Shown piece after piece: positions 12,419-24,502 of a stretch of DNA of 64,000 nt. The stretch spans positions 106,432,436-106,496,435 of the forward strand of contig NC_056001.1 of assembly GCF_018446385.1 (NCBI RefSeq), given 5' to 3'. The first letter of the stretch is position 1, and each line of letters begins with the position of its first letter. This stretch comes from Zingiber officinale. Taxonomy: Eukaryota > Streptophyta > Magnoliopsida > Zingiberales > Zingiberaceae. Position numbers and translations under genes: made by a program. The notes below the pieces were generated by a model. The model had not been told where the DNA came from. It saw only the letters and a program-made list of their open reading frames with translations, and did not search any database.

Positions 12419-14313
12419 AAATTGATGGGATGAGAGAGTATGGACCTAACCTACTATCATCCAAAACTTCACCAGTTCTGTAGGTCAATTTAAACTTTGT
12501 CCCTTTTTATTCTAATCCTAATTACCCTGTCGGGTATGTTAGTTTTGATTACCCTGTCGGGTAGATTATTTTTGGATGTGTCAGCTATTCTGAAGTCTCC
12601 TCCTGAATTATTGGCCTATATTTTTAAGTTTTAGTTCTAGGTTTATGTCTGTTACTTTTATAATTATATTTAACTTGATGATAATTTGATTTTTGATGGG
12701 TTCTAAAATTTTTCAATTTTGATTTTGTTGATCTAGGTTTATGTTTTGATTTTTGATTTGGTTTATCAAATTTTATAGAGTATATTTTATTTTTAGGTAT
12801 ATAATATTGGTTAATTCCTAACGTGGTTAAGCATGCTTTCGGAACCCAGGCTTTATTTTGTTGTTTATGTTGGGTTATTAGTGATTTAAACGTTTTATTT
12901 GAACTTGACTTGTAGCCAAACCCAGTTTTATTGTAGACTGCTTTTTTGACTATTTAAAATAAGATCTAAATTTTTAGATCTTGTTGTAAATTTTTCTAAA
13001 ATACTTCTTAATTTATTATTTTCTGTTTTTAGTGTTAGATTTTTCTCATCAAGTGTTAGGTCTTGAGTTGGATTAGTATTTGTGATTTGTTCCTTGAGGT
13101 TTTGGTTTACCTCAAGGAACAATTTATCATTAGTTTCAGTTGTAGTTAATTTTCTTATTTAAACAAGCAATAATTTTTAAAAATTTCTTGTTCAAATTAA
13201 AATATACCTCTTCGGGACCTTCGGAAATGAGTACGGACTCGTGGCTCGATTCGGGTTCGAACTCATCTTCCAATTCATCCTCCGATTCTACTTCGCGGGC
13301 CATCAACGCGAGGTAGCTTTGATTCTTTTGATCTTCGGCCTCCGATTCTTCTGAGGATGAGTCGTCCCAGGTCGCTTTGAGAGCCTTCTTCTTGGATGTC
13401 TTCAACTTATCGTTCTTCAATCTCAGACACTCGTTCTTGTAGTGACCTTTCTTATTGCACCCGAAGCAAGTCACGTTCCTTGGTTCAGTCGGGGAGTTGA
13501 TGTTCTGCAGGTCCTTCTTGCTGAAGCTTTCTTCCTCCTGGTGAACATCTTCCTTACCAGGTTCACCAGGTACTCTTCGTCTTCAGAATCTTGATCAGAC
13601 TCATCTTCAGGTTCAGGTTTGGTCTTTGTCCTTTCCTTGGAGGAACCTGCAAACAAAGCAATACCTTTCTCGGTTCTGGCGTTAGTCTGCTCGTGTAGTT
13701 CAAGTTCGTAGAATAATTCGTCTAGTTTTAATTTAGATAAATTTTTTTAAAATTTTGTAGGCATCCATGATAGATGCCCACAATGTATTTCGCGGAAAAG
13801 CATTTAATACGTACCTGATTAAGTCATGATTTTCCATTTGGTGGCCTATCGCGTGGAGTTCGTTGAGGATGTCTTTGATCCTCGCATGGAGTTGACTCGC
13901 TGTTTCTCCTTCCTTTATTTTAATATTAAATAATTTATTTAACAGAAGGGCACGCTTTGTTACCTTGGCATCGCTCGTTCCTTCATGTAGTTCGATCAGC
14001 TTGTCCCATAATTCTTTCGCATTTTGGTGCGGTTTCACTTGGTTCAACTCTTCCTTCGTCAACTCGCATTACAATGTGTTGAGAGCTTTGAAGTCCGTCG
14101 AAGATTTCTTTCTCATATCCGGAGTCCACTGTTCCGGGTCTAGTGGATTTTCGGAGTTCTCGACTGGCACCTTGTAGCCTCTGGAGACGCTGAACCACTA
14201 GTCAAAGTTGGTCTTTCAGTAAACCTCCATTCGCTTCTTCCAGTAGGGGAAGTCGTCCCCGTCGAATAGGGGGGATGAGCTGTGCTGAAGCCTTCAACTT
14301 GAGACATTTTATC
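12419..14313 (-). pseudogene. Sirevirus-type copia gag, truncated
   Basis: Minus strand. The reading frame starts near 14,309 (MSQVEGFST), just downstream of the PBS. A UBN2-type gag domain is clear at 14,062-13,733 (PHQNAKELWDKLIELHEG). A CCHC zinc knuckle lies at 13,474-13,430 (C-FG-C-NKKG-H-YKNE-C). An acidic Ser/Glu linker and a coiled-coil segment (13,122-12,928) follow. Frameshifts or stops fall near 14,200, 13,730, 13,470 and 13,130. Sequence continues degenerate to 12,419, where the element is cut off against the truncated Cassandra LTR. Protease, integrase and RT are absent. Confidence 0.85.
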
Positions 14314-14563
14314 CTGCACACAAATAAATAAAGAAACGAGGAATCCTAAGACTTGGTCTTGGATTAGTAGTGCGGTATAAAATTAGAAAGAATCTAAAAC
14401 TGAATTGGTGTTGCACCAATTCAGCTTAATTAGTACGAAAAAGATTTCCAAAAAGGTAACGATACAAATTTAGATTTATAACGTAAAACTAAAAATTGGA
14501 AAGAAAATTAAAAAAATTTCACCCCATGTCTAACTGGTGGTTGCACTAAATTAGAGCGGTACA

Positions 14564-14576
14564 TGCTCTGATACCA
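14564..14576 (-). other. Primer binding site (initiator tRNA-Met) of the Sirevirus fragment
   Basis: The minus strand reads TGGTATCAGAGCA two bases after the LTR end CCAACA. This is the standard copia PBS complementary to initiator tRNA-Met, and it fixes the LTR end at 14,579 and the element's orientation. Confidence 0.9.
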
Positions 14577-14578
14577 CT

Positions 14579-15672
14579 TGTTGGATCGAGTAATTCACTA
14601 GAGGGGGGTGAATATCGATTTAAAAATTCGAACAGAAGATCGAGTACACAGCGGAAAAATCAAAAATAGAACAATGCTAACACAAGTAATTTTTTACTTG
14701 GTTCGGAGCCTTCGTCGATTCCTACTCCAAGGCTCACACTCGTTGAGTGCTTTCGTTGAGCAATCCACTAGAAATTCAAAAGAGTAGTTACAGAATGAAA
14801 GTACAGGAATGCTAAAAGAAATGAAGTACCGACAATAATTAAGAAAAGAAAAAGATAGCGCGTTTGTCGGAGAAGCTTCAGCGTCGCAGGAGCACAATAC
14901 GGCAGAGCAAGCATTGGAAGGCTTTGTTGTCAGTTGATTCTTTGCTCCAGGGTGCATCCTCCTTATATAGGAGGCTCCGGGTGCCCGGATCCCTTCCGGG
15001 CGCCTGGAGTGTGACGTAACCCAACTAACCATGAAGCTCCACGTGGAGACACAGCGAGGGGATAAAGTTTGCATTCCAGGCGCCCAGATCCCTTCCGGGT
15101 GCCTGGACTTCTGTTTTCCAGCAACCTGCAAGAAAAGGTTAGTCTGAGGCAAAACGCAAAACTACCCTGCAAAACAAAGTATTAGTATAGAACAGTTATA
15201 ATAATAAAAAATAGTAATTAGATTTCGTCTCACCGAGCCCAGAATCTAGTCAAGATCTCAACTTAGAATTCTGAAATGGTTCTAAGTTAGATCGGCACCT
15301 AAGTTCTCTTCCTACGAACACGTCCTCACAGTCACTCCCCTCCGGTAGTTTACCTTAACTTACTTGTCAGACGTCCGGTCAGCCCTTCGACCCATCTGGA
15401 CTTCGTGCCAGTTATTAGGTCAGCCCGTTGACCTAGCTGGATTTCATGCCAGACATCCGGTTAGCCCGTCGACCTATCTGGACTTTGTGCCAGCTATCCG
15501 GTCGACTCGTCGACCTAGCTGGGCTTCGTCCCAGCTATCCGGTCGGCCCGTCGACCTAGCTGGGCTTCTTCTGCACACTTGGTCACAGTGTTAGATCACA
15601 ATGAAACTAACTTAATTTACTTTGTCATTCATCAAAACTTGAGTTAGACTGTTAGTGCTAACCGCACCAACA
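14579..15672 (-). repeat. 5' LTR of the Sirevirus-type copia fragment
   Basis: A 1,094 bp LTR with TGTTGG...CCAACA ends on the minus strand; it starts TGTTGGTGCGGTTAGC at 15,672. It contains direct repeats of a CGTCGACCTAGCTGG-type unit (about 15,380-15,560, four to five copies) and paired CCGGGCGCC-like boxes around 14,975-15,110. No 3' LTR partner is present in the window. Confidence 0.85.
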
Positions 15673-16489
15673 ATTATAACATATGTAAATTTATGCCATG
15701 AGCATACCATATTGTATGCCATGTAGATGTATTACTTATAATATGATTAGATGTGCCATGCGTGTGATGTGATTAAATCTTATCATATGTATGATGTGTC
15801 ATGCTATACCATGCGTGTGATGTGTCATGTCATCATTTATGCCATGCATGTGACATGTCATGTCATCATTTATACCATGTGTATAATGTCATATAGATAG
15901 AATTTTGCATGATGTAGATGAGACATAAATCCCTTACTCAATATTAAAACCTACACCTTCCATTAATATGGTAAGAACTAGAGTTTAAGTTCTTGTTTGA
16001 GTTGTTGGCTAAAGTCAAGCTCAACTTAGAATTAAACATATTCAAACCATAGAGATGCAATCTCATGATTAACGGGTTGATTTTAAACTTGAAGCGTTGA
16101 TTTGTTGGGCCAAAGCCATGATCAATGTGAATAGAGATGAAGTTGGGTGATGTGTATTTGATGTATACTTGTTAATGTGTTAACAACTCGATATTTATGC
16201 AAAGATCAATTAGTTGCTAGCATAATGTGATAGTTGCATATAAGTGATATACAATCAATACCGCTATAGCTAAAAATGACTTGTTGGCCAAAGTCAAGGT
16301 TATTTTTATCTATGCTGGATTTCAACTCATTTGGAGAAAACCTACCATCTCCTGAATTCAAAATAATGGTATTTGAATTTGATAAATAAGTGGGCTTTTA
16401 TGTAAATTATATACAAATAAAATCATGTCTCTTATACATTATCGTTTTTGTATTTCTAAGTTAATCGTTTAATTATGATTTCTATTAAT
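15673..16489. other. No gene seen; AT-rich repeat sequence
   Basis: Positions 15,690-15,870 hold imperfect repeats of ATGCCATGYRTGTGATGTG. Further on, a CTTGTTGGCYAAAGTCAAG-like motif occurs three times (about 16,000, 16,097 and 16,280). It is probably LTR or leader sequence of the copia fragment that follows. Confidence 0.45.
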
Positions 16490-17165
16490 ATGCGTTCGAT
16501 TTTGGACTCGAACAAACTGACTGAGCCAAACTTCTTAGACTGGTTTTGAAATTTGAGAATTGTTCTCAAAGCTGAGAAGCTAGCTTATGTCCTTGATCAA
16601 CCTCTTCCTACCAGTCTTGATGCTGATGCAACGCGGACCAACTGTTGGTCGTTCAGAAACATAAGGATAATTCTGTACTTACTAGTTGCATCATGCTAGC
16701 CACTATGACTTCCGAATTACAGAAATAACATGAGCATTTGAATGCTTATGATATTGCCTATCATCTTCATGAGCTATTTGATGAGCAAGCTAGATCCGAA
16801 AGGTTCGAGGTCTCCAAGCTTCTCTTTTGCTCAAAGATGCAGGAGAGTTCGTTTGCAGTACAATACGTATTAAAAATGAACGGCTACATAGAGCGTTTAA
16901 CATCTCTTTCATTAATGATCACTCTCGTTATGGGTATGTGTATCTAATGAAACACAAGTCTAAAGCCTTTGAAAAATTTGGAGAATTCAGAAGTGAAGTA
17001 GAGTAACAACTTGGTAAAAATATTAAGATACTTCAATCCGATCGAGGTGGTGAATATTTAGGCCAAGAGTTTCTAGATTATCTAAGGGATAATGGTATAT
17101 TGTCTCAATGGACTCCACCTTATACGCTACAACAGAATGGTGTATCGGAAAGGCGTAATCATCCA
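16490..17165 (+). pseudogene. Internally deleted copia gag-integrase fragment
   Basis: 16,490-16,900 encodes the N-terminal UBN2/gag part (NAYDIAYHLHELFDEQARSE). At about 16,905 the sequence jumps into the integrase core: a NDHSRYGYVYL-like stretch, LQSDRGGEYL with the second catalytic Asp, and QQNGVSERRNH with the catalytic Glu, ending at 17,165. Everything between gag and mid-integrase (zinc knuckle, protease, first catalytic Asp) is gone. In-frame stops are present. Confidence 0.75.
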
Positions 17166-17635
17166 GATACTTCAATGGACTCCCTCGACATACCCTGACA
17201 CCCGACATCCTCTGGCAGCGATCAGGCTTAAAAGGCTGGCAGAGTCTTATAAAAAGTGGAATCCTCTTCATTAGCCAGGCATGCGCACATTCGCACGCAT
17301 CTTTAACAGGTCTTTTTTCCTTCCTTCATTCGTACACTACTTTTCCGGGGAAAAAGGACTTGACTTGAGCGTTGGAGGGTCTGCACCGGGGACTTTTTCC
17401 CTGGTTTCTGGTCTCTAATGTTTCGTGTGCTTGTTTGAGTGTGCGCAGGACCCAAGTACCACCGGCTTTGTTACTATAGACCTTTAGTACCATGTGGGGG
17501 TTCGCTTTTCCGACGTACATACATAGGGTGCGTCAAAGTTGTCTTTCCATCAATATTGACGCCACCTTCGTTGCCCTCCATCTAACTCAGATTTTGGACA
17601 GGATTATCAGCGTTGACGGAGTACGAGTGTCAGGC
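17166..17635 (+). repeat. Gypsy LTR-like fragment
   Basis: Carries GACTTGAGCGTTGGAGGGTC-type sequence at about 17,359-17,378 followed by a CCGGGGAC-like box. The same signature lies in the 3' part of the Tat-type LTRs at 21,671 and 32,039. There is no coding frame of substance. Confidence 0.5.
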
Positions 17636-18420
17636 AGTGAGAGTGTTCTTCGTCGCGATGCAAAGTATACATAAAATAATGATTTTTGAAATTAATATAA
17701 TAAAATAGAGATAAAATTGGAACATAATTTTTTTTAGTTTCCCTTACCCTTCTTTACACTCCAAACCGTGATGTAAGAAATTTTTTCGTTTCATGGATAA
17801 GGAAGGTTAAAGCTTATCCTTCCTTACCTTTCCTTTTTATAGCTCAATTCCTTCCAAACAGAGTTTCAAGTCTCCCTTCTCCTTCCCTACCCTTCTCTCT
17901 CCTTCCCTCATCTCGTCCCAAACAGTGCGTAAGGGATGCTGGCAAGTGTTTCCCGATTTATCTTAGTGATCGATGGAAAATTTTCGTAGGACCAGATTAA
18001 TTACCCAAGCTCGACGTTACCTTATCTGAGTAATTATTTTTTAGATACCTAATATCAAATAAAATAGAAGAAAAAACAAATTAATGAGGGGATCTAATGG
18101 GTTAAGCATGTTCTTATTATTAAGTCTAGAAAAGAAAAATCAAATTGTGTTATATAAATGCAATGTTAATTAGATGCATTTTTAGTCTAATATAATTAAC
18201 TCAATATTATCCAATGCACATAAACACTCAAATAAGTTATAGTAGATTTTTCATTAATTTAATCACAGTATACTTTTTCATTTAGTTATTTAAGTAATTT
18301 GTGAAAATATATCTAGAAAATGTGAAATATTTTTAATGTATTTAGAAGAATTAATTGCTAAATTATTTATATTAAATAGATAAATAATTATGTAAAATGG
18401 CGTCAATGAGTGACTAAAGT
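17636..18420 (+). repeat. Third copy of the block found upstream of both diterpene synthase genes
   Basis: Runs parallel to 34,441-34,990 in the left arm and, inverted, to 55,130-55,970 in the right arm. Shared landmarks are TCGTCCCAAACAGTGCGTA (17,914 onward), GACGTTA followed by AATAAAATAGAA, and the AT-rich stretch ending GGCGTCAATGAGTGACTAAAG. The right arm shares extra sequence (17,636-17,900) that the left arm lacks. It is non-coding. Whether it is a transposon or a dispersed segmental copy is not clear. Confidence 0.75.
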
Positions 18421-18983
18421 TGTAGAAGGTGGTCGACGGCCGAGCGATGATGCTACGAAGGAGGTCGATGGCCGAGAGGGATCATTCGGCAAGGGCGAAG
18501 GAATTCGAGGAAGCAGGCGTTGGTGATGGCTATTGCAGGCGGATACGGAGCGTGTCGAGTGGATAGTTGAAGGTGACCCCGACCATGCCATTGATGCCCC
18601 CAACTATTCGCCAAGAACTCCATCCAAAACTCCATAATCTTCTACTCTCATGTACACCTCCCTCTTGCCCTAAAAAAACATGCACACCCAAAAGGGAGAC
18701 GATCCTGAAACCTACCAAGGAGGTAGCTTTGTGCTCAATCGCTTACTTGTACCCAAAGACGGGCAAGGATGGAGATGAATGAGGAAGGGGGGTGGAAACA
18801 TTGGTTCTCCTCCTCCTGCGCTTGTGCTGGGATGGAGAAGTTGACGGAGACGGAGATAGAGGTGGAGCTTAGGGTTGGTGGTTTCGACGAAGGGAGTTCG
18901 CATGAAAGGAGATCGCGAGTTAGGAGGCCAGATTGCTAGTTTAGGTTTCGGTGGGTGAGGGTTTTCTATTTTTGGCGTGAGGC
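18421..18983. other. No gene seen; GC-richer unassigned stretch
   Basis: Contains short overlapping open frames on both strands without recognisable domains. It sits between the recurring block and a CACTA-type terminus. The GGAGGTCGACGGCCGAGCG-like sequence is reminiscent of decayed coding DNA but gives no identifiable protein. Confidence 0.4.
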
Positions 18984-20833
18984 CACTACAACAAAAATGG
19001 CTTTTCGCAGCACGCAAATTCACTTTTCGCAGCGCGCATTGTGCGCTGCACAGTTAAAAGCTGTTGAAAGTCATAAATTATTCGCGGCGTGCTTTTGCGC
19101 GCTGCGAATAGTATTTTCCGTAGCGCGCAAAGCACGTCGCGAATGCTATTATCCGCGGCGTGCTTTGCGCATTGCAGATAGTATTTTTCGCAGCGCACAA
19201 CGCACACCGCGAATACTATTATCCGCGGCGTGCTTTGCGCGTTGCGGATAGTATTTTCCGCAGCGCGGAAAGCACGCCGCGAATAATAGTATCCGCGGCG
19301 TGCGTTGCGCGCTGCGAAAAATACTATCGACAACGCGCAAACGTATGCTGTTAATGGTCTTAACTATATTAAAAAAAATTGACAAAAATAATAAATTAAA
19401 ATTTTACAACAAATTTAGTACAAATCAAATCCATACAGAATTAATAAAAGTCATAGCTTTTCATTATACCACAAAAACTCAAAACATCTAAAACAATATA
19501 TGAAATCTCTAACAAACTAGCAATTACATAACAACAATTCAACTTACAATCCAAACAAATTAGTATAATATGTATCAATCACACAATACTATAAATTTAG
19601 ATAATCATGCGACCGTGCTTCCTATTGCATCATCGAGAAACTGCATTTCATCATTTGGTCGAATTAGGTCCACCTGAAATTGAACACATGTACCAACTCA
19701 CAAGTAAAAAATAGCTTGAACACATGTACAAGGAGGTACAGAAAAAACATTTTAGGCTGTATAAATAGAGATCTTAAGTATAAATTCTTATGAAAAACAA
19801 GATCAGTGAAATAAAATACTAAAGGAATCTAAAATGAGTGGACATGCTTACTATTTTCTCTCCAACAGCTTGAGTACTAGGCTCCCCATTTTTTTTCTTG
19901 TGACCTTCAATCCAAACTTGCAATCTTGTAATTTTTGTATCTACCGAACTTGTCTTTTCCTTAAATATAGAAATATATACAAAATCATTACGACACAATT
20001 CAAAAGATACATATATCATTACTTATTACTTAAATTATAAAAAATTAAAAATAATTATCATAATGTGAGTCAAACGAGCATAACCTACCTGAATGGAGAA
20101 GTCTCAAATCCTGTTAAGGCACTACCACAACAAATCTACTGATATTTTGAGCTGGAAAATCCAAATTGGATACGCTTCAACTGTTACCGATAAGAATTAA
20201 ATCCACATAATTATTTAACAAAGAACATACAAGAAACTAAGACGGAAAAGTGAAACTGTTCGACCAGAAGGAACAACAATTACATAATATCTTTCCGATC
20301 TTGTAGCAGCAAATCAAACTCGGAAAAGCAAGTAGCATGGAAGTTCCATCTCAGATATGCTCATTGAGAAGAAATACCTTAGCACAAATCATGGAGCTTT
20401 CTAGATATGTAGCAAGCCAACAGAGACCAAGCCAACACTCAGACGCCATCACAATGCAAGACCAAACACTACTGTGCGGAAAAGAATTAGTGCTATCAAT
20501 TCAACAGTACATCACAATGCAAGCCAGCTTTGTTGCGCGTGGGAGGATGTGTGGCGGAAAAATAATTGGGGAAGTGAAAAGTTTTAATCAAATATCAATT
20601 GGTGGTTTAAAGACTAATAAAATTGTTAATAGACAACGCTTTTCAAAAAATATTGTCTTTGACCCATAAAAATCACTAATAGACAACAGTTTTTAAATAA
20701 GTGTTGTCTATTAGTTAGAAAATGAATAGATAGACAACACTTTTCACTAAAAAGTGTTGTTAAAAAAAAGATAACGCTTTTTAAAAAAAATGTTGTCTTT
20801 TAAGTGTTGTAAAATTTAATTTTTCTTGTAATG
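18984..20833. mobile_element. CACTA (En/Spm)-type non-autonomous element(s)
   Basis: Left end CACTACAACAAAAATGGC at 18,984. The right end read inward from 20,833 is CATTACAAGAAAAATT, a one-base variant of the CACTACAA-AAAA terminus. The left subterminal region (18,998-19,345) is packed with GCGGCGTGC / GCAGCGCGC-type repeats in both orientations. The right one (about 20,625-20,820) is packed with AGACAACRCTTTT / GTGTTGTCT repeats. No transposase is visible in the AT-rich middle. The flanking trinucleotides (GGC left, GCA right) do not match, so these may be ends of two elements. Confidence 0.6.
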
Positions 20834-20963
20834 GCAGGTAGTCACAACCAAGCATGAGGATCTTAGCTACATTGAATTATGCGCGGCATAAATCAGAGAG
20901 CATATTCAGGCATCTATTATTTTAAAGTGTATTCATATGCATAGCTTGGTTAATAAAGTAGCC
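20834..20963 (+). pseudogene. C-terminal RNase H (RVT_3-like) scrap; outer end of the left palindrome arm
   Basis: Inverted match of 57,616-57,744. It encodes the tail of a non-LTR retroelement RNase H (VTTKHEDLSYIELCA). It begins at the right CACTA-type terminus and ends at the target site duplication TAGCC of the gypsy insertion. The longer version of the frame lies on the minus strand at 57,745-58,541. Confidence 0.75.
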
Positions 20964-21814
20964 TGATCCGGAGGTAAGGATGGGGGATCACTCGTTGACG
21001 GGAGGTCAATGACACGTGGAGGTCAATAGTCAAGAGGGTCAATCCCAAGGTCATGCCGAACGGCCAGAGGTCGTGCCGAGCGGAGTGGCGGACCGACTGA
21101 GCATCTAGCCGACCGGACATCTAGCCAAGGGTCTCCCGGACCGGACGAAAGACAGCCCGACCAGGGGTCGGGTTTCTGATGCTCAAGGTAAAAGGGTCTA
21201 TGGGCCGGGCGGACAGACCGCTCAGCCGAGCCACAGGACAATAAGGCGCAATTCCATCCGAGCACATGAGCAGGGCTTCCCAGAGGCCATGAGCGTCGAG
21301 CGGCTAGTCCGCTCGGCCCGGGAACAAGTAAGAGCGCTAGGAGACAAAAAAGGACAACTGGTAACTTCGTCCTCGAGACACCTGCCGCCGACAAACAGCA
21401 CGGTCGGCGTCCGGAGCGGACAGAGTATCGTACGGTGGAAGCTTCCACCGTCACATCCGGGATATGCTCGGACGATTGCGGAATGGCGTCAGGCATGCTT
21501 TTCTGACACAGCCTACTGATGTATGTTTGGGGAAGCGTACACACATCAAGAAACGTGCCCGCGCCTCCCCGGGGTCCTATATAAGGACCCCCAGACTTCG
21601 ACGAAGGTATGCAATTCTCATAACTGTAGCCACAGTAGCATTGCCTTGCTCTTCTTTTTCTTCACTGCCTGACTTGAGCGTTGGAGAGTCATCGCCGGGA
21701 AACCCCTCCCGACTTGGCTTCTTTGCAGGTTCGCCGGAGACCCACATCACCAGTTGAAGACAGCGTAGAGTGCCACGTCCCCAGTGTCCATCGACTCAGC
21801 GCTCGGACAGAATC
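20964..21814 (+). repeat. 5' LTR of the Tat/Retand-type element
   Basis: An 851 bp LTR, TGATCCGG...GAATCA. Against the 3' LTR it shows several substitutions per 100 bp in the first 180 bp plus a 15 bp insertion near 21,010, so the insertion is not recent. A GGGTCCTATATAAGGACCC-like TATA region lies at 21,571-21,590, the likely LTR promoter. Confidence 0.88.
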
Positions 21815-21861
21815 AAATTGGCGCCGTCTGTGGGAAACGTACTTGAATCCGAGCAAAGACG

Positions 21862-22098
21862 ATGGAAGAAGTTGGACCCCAACTCACGGTGACACTCTCT
21901 CCCGAAGAACTAGACACGCTCATCCAAGTGCGGGCAGCGAAGATGGTGGAGCAGCAGCAGAAGACTCAAGCCGAGCGGATTGCATGGCAGGCGACTTCCG
22001 CGTCGGACGGTAGGGCAGCACCAGAGGACCGACCGGAACAGCTCTCGATATGGGGGCAAAACAAAGGTCTGACCAGCACTCAGATGGAAGCGCCGCCC
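21862..22098 (+). pseudogene. Truncated gag start of the Tat/Retand-type element
   Basis: Starts ATG 21,862 (MEEVGPQLTVTLSPEELDTL), 47 bp after the 5' LTR and just past the PBS. This short charged, Gln-rich N-terminus is followed at 22,099 by the end of an inverted copia LTR. The rest of gag and all of pol are missing. Confidence 0.75.
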
Positions 22099-24502
22099 TG
22101 TTGGTTGCTACTCGGAAAACCTAGAGGTTCCACTGTACAAAAATTTTGTACAAAGGTCTGAACCTTTTCCTAGCTACCATGTGTTCTTTTAAATTAAATT
22201 TTGGATCGCCTGCGGAACTTAACACGTTTTATCCAAAACTTAATCTATTTGTTCTTCTAGGTTTTGACTTGGATCTCCTGCGGAACTTAACACGTTTGAT
22301 CCAAATCACCTAAGTTATTAATTCCATTAAATATTAATTTCCAAAATTGGTTCCCAGTACTGATGTGGCGAGGCACATGGCCTTCTTGGATATGGGAGCA
22401 ACCACCACCGACTAGACAAAACCTTTTAAGGAAAGCTAATATTTAATTTCCTAAAATAACTTTAAGTCAACCGAAAAGAACAATCAAATCACAAGGAAAA
22501 GAAAAACAAAAGAACACTATATCGAAAACAAATTCGAAACACTAGAATCGTATGCCTCTTGTATTTAGTATTTTTTCCAAAAATAACTAGTATAATGCGG
22601 AAAGAAAAATTACTAGTTATACCTTTTAGAAAGACCTCTTAATCTTCTACCGTATTCCTCTTCTAACCTCGGACGTTGTGTGGGCAACGATCGTCCAAGA
22701 TGAGAACCACCTAGGCACCTTCTTCCTTCTTCCTTCAAGTTTCGGCCAAGCACAAGAACTTCCAAAGGATGAAGAATTTTCCACCAACCAAGCTCCAAGG
22801 GATGCATGCTTTCTCTCCTTCTTCTCCTTCCTTGATCCGGCCACATCCTCCAAGCTCCAAGAGATGATAGATTTCGGCCACAACAAGAGGAGAGAAGAGA
22901 AAGGGAAGGGTCGGCCACCACACCAAGGAAAAGGGGGAGAAAACAATAGAAGTTGTGTCAATGAAGGCACCCCTACCCCTTCTTTTATATTCCTTGGCTT
23001 TGGCAAATAAGAAATTTTATTTATAATAAAATTTCCTTAACTTTCTTGACAACAATTAATTAAGAAAAATTAAATAAATTTTCCTAATTAATTGTATGTG
23101 GCCGGCCATCTCATGTAGAGCAAATAAGATAATTTTAATCAACAATTAAAACTTCCTTATTTGTCTTTGGAAATTTTTTAAAAAAATAAAATTTCCCTTT
23201 ATAATCCCTTCATGGTTGATAAAAAGAAATTTCTATAATTTTAATTTTTCAACATGTGAATAATTTTTAAAGAGAAAATAAAATATCTTTCCAATCTACA
23301 AATAAGGAAAGAGATCTAATCTCTTTCTTTAATCTTTTGTAGATCCTTTTAAGAGAGATATTTTAATTTTAATTCTCTTTATTAAAATTATATCTTCCAC
23401 ATAATAAAAATTAAAATTAAAATTCTTTTTTAATTTAATTATGGCCGGCCCCCTCTAGCTTGGATTCAAGCTAGGGCCGGCCACCCTAAACCATGCTTAG
23501 GCCGACCCTAGCTTGATTCCAAGCTAGCTTGGCCGGCCCCCTTTTAGGTGGGTATAGAAGGTGGGTATAGGTGGGTATAGTACTCTATAAATAAGAGGCT
23601 ACGATAGGGACTGAGAGGAGGAATTGGTTTTGGTCTCCCGATAAAATTAAGCATCCCGTGTTCGCCCCGAACACACAACTTAATTTTATCAATAATAATT
23701 CATTCCACTAGAGAACTATTATTGAACTACCGCACCAATCCCAAATTACATTTTTGGGCTCCTTCTTATTATGAGTGTGTTAGTCTCCCTGTGTTTAAGA
23801 TATCGAATGTCCACTAATTAAGTGAGTTACTGACAACTCATTTAATTAATATCTTAGTCCAAGAGTAGTACCACTCAACCTTATCATCATGTCGGACTAA
23901 GTCCACCTGCAGGGTTTAACATGACAATCCTTATGAGCTCCTCTTGGGGACATTATCAACCTAGTATCTCTAGGACACAGTTTCCTTCTATAATCAACAA
24001 CACACACTATAAGTGATATCATTTCCCAACTTATCGGGCTTATTGATTCATCGAACTAAATCTCACCCATTGATAAATTAAAGAAATAAATATCAAATAT
24101 ATGTGCTTGTTATTATATTAGGATTAAGAGCACACACTTCCATAATAACTGAGGTCTTTGTTTCTTTATAAAGTCAGTATAAAAAAAATGACCTCTAATG
24201 GTCCTACTCAATACACTCTAAGTGTACTAGTGTAATTATATAGTTAAGATAAACTAATTCCTAATTACACTACGACCTTCCAATGGTTTGTTCCTTTCCA
24301 TTTTGGTCGTGAGCTACTGTTTATAATTTATAAGGTACTGATAACATGATCCTCTGTGTGTGACACCACACACCATGTTATCTACAATATAAATTAATTG
24401 AACAACTACATTTATCATAAATGTAGACATTTGACCAATGTGATTCTTATTTCTAGATAAATGTTTATACCAAAAGCTAGGCTTTTAGTATACATCCTAA
24501 CA
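22099..24502 (-). repeat. Copia family A LTR 3 (3' LTR, inverted, nested in the gypsy element)
   Basis: 2,404 bp, reverse complement of LTR 1 and LTR 2. On the minus strand it starts TGTTAGGATG at 24,502 and ends CAACCAACA at 22,099, with the GTAC palindrome near 22,135-22,152, the GGCCGGCC boxes (23,100; 23,445-23,540) and the GTGTTCGGGGCGAACAC hairpin. The polypurine tract lies just above 24,503. Open frames at 22,613-23,010 on both strands fall in the LTR and are discounted. Confidence 0.87.

Noticed and set aside
18955-19385. Overlapping Arg/Ala/Cys-rich open frames on both strands
   Set aside because: They are produced by the GC-rich CACTA subterminal repeats (GCGGCGTGC units) read in several frames, not by coding constraint.
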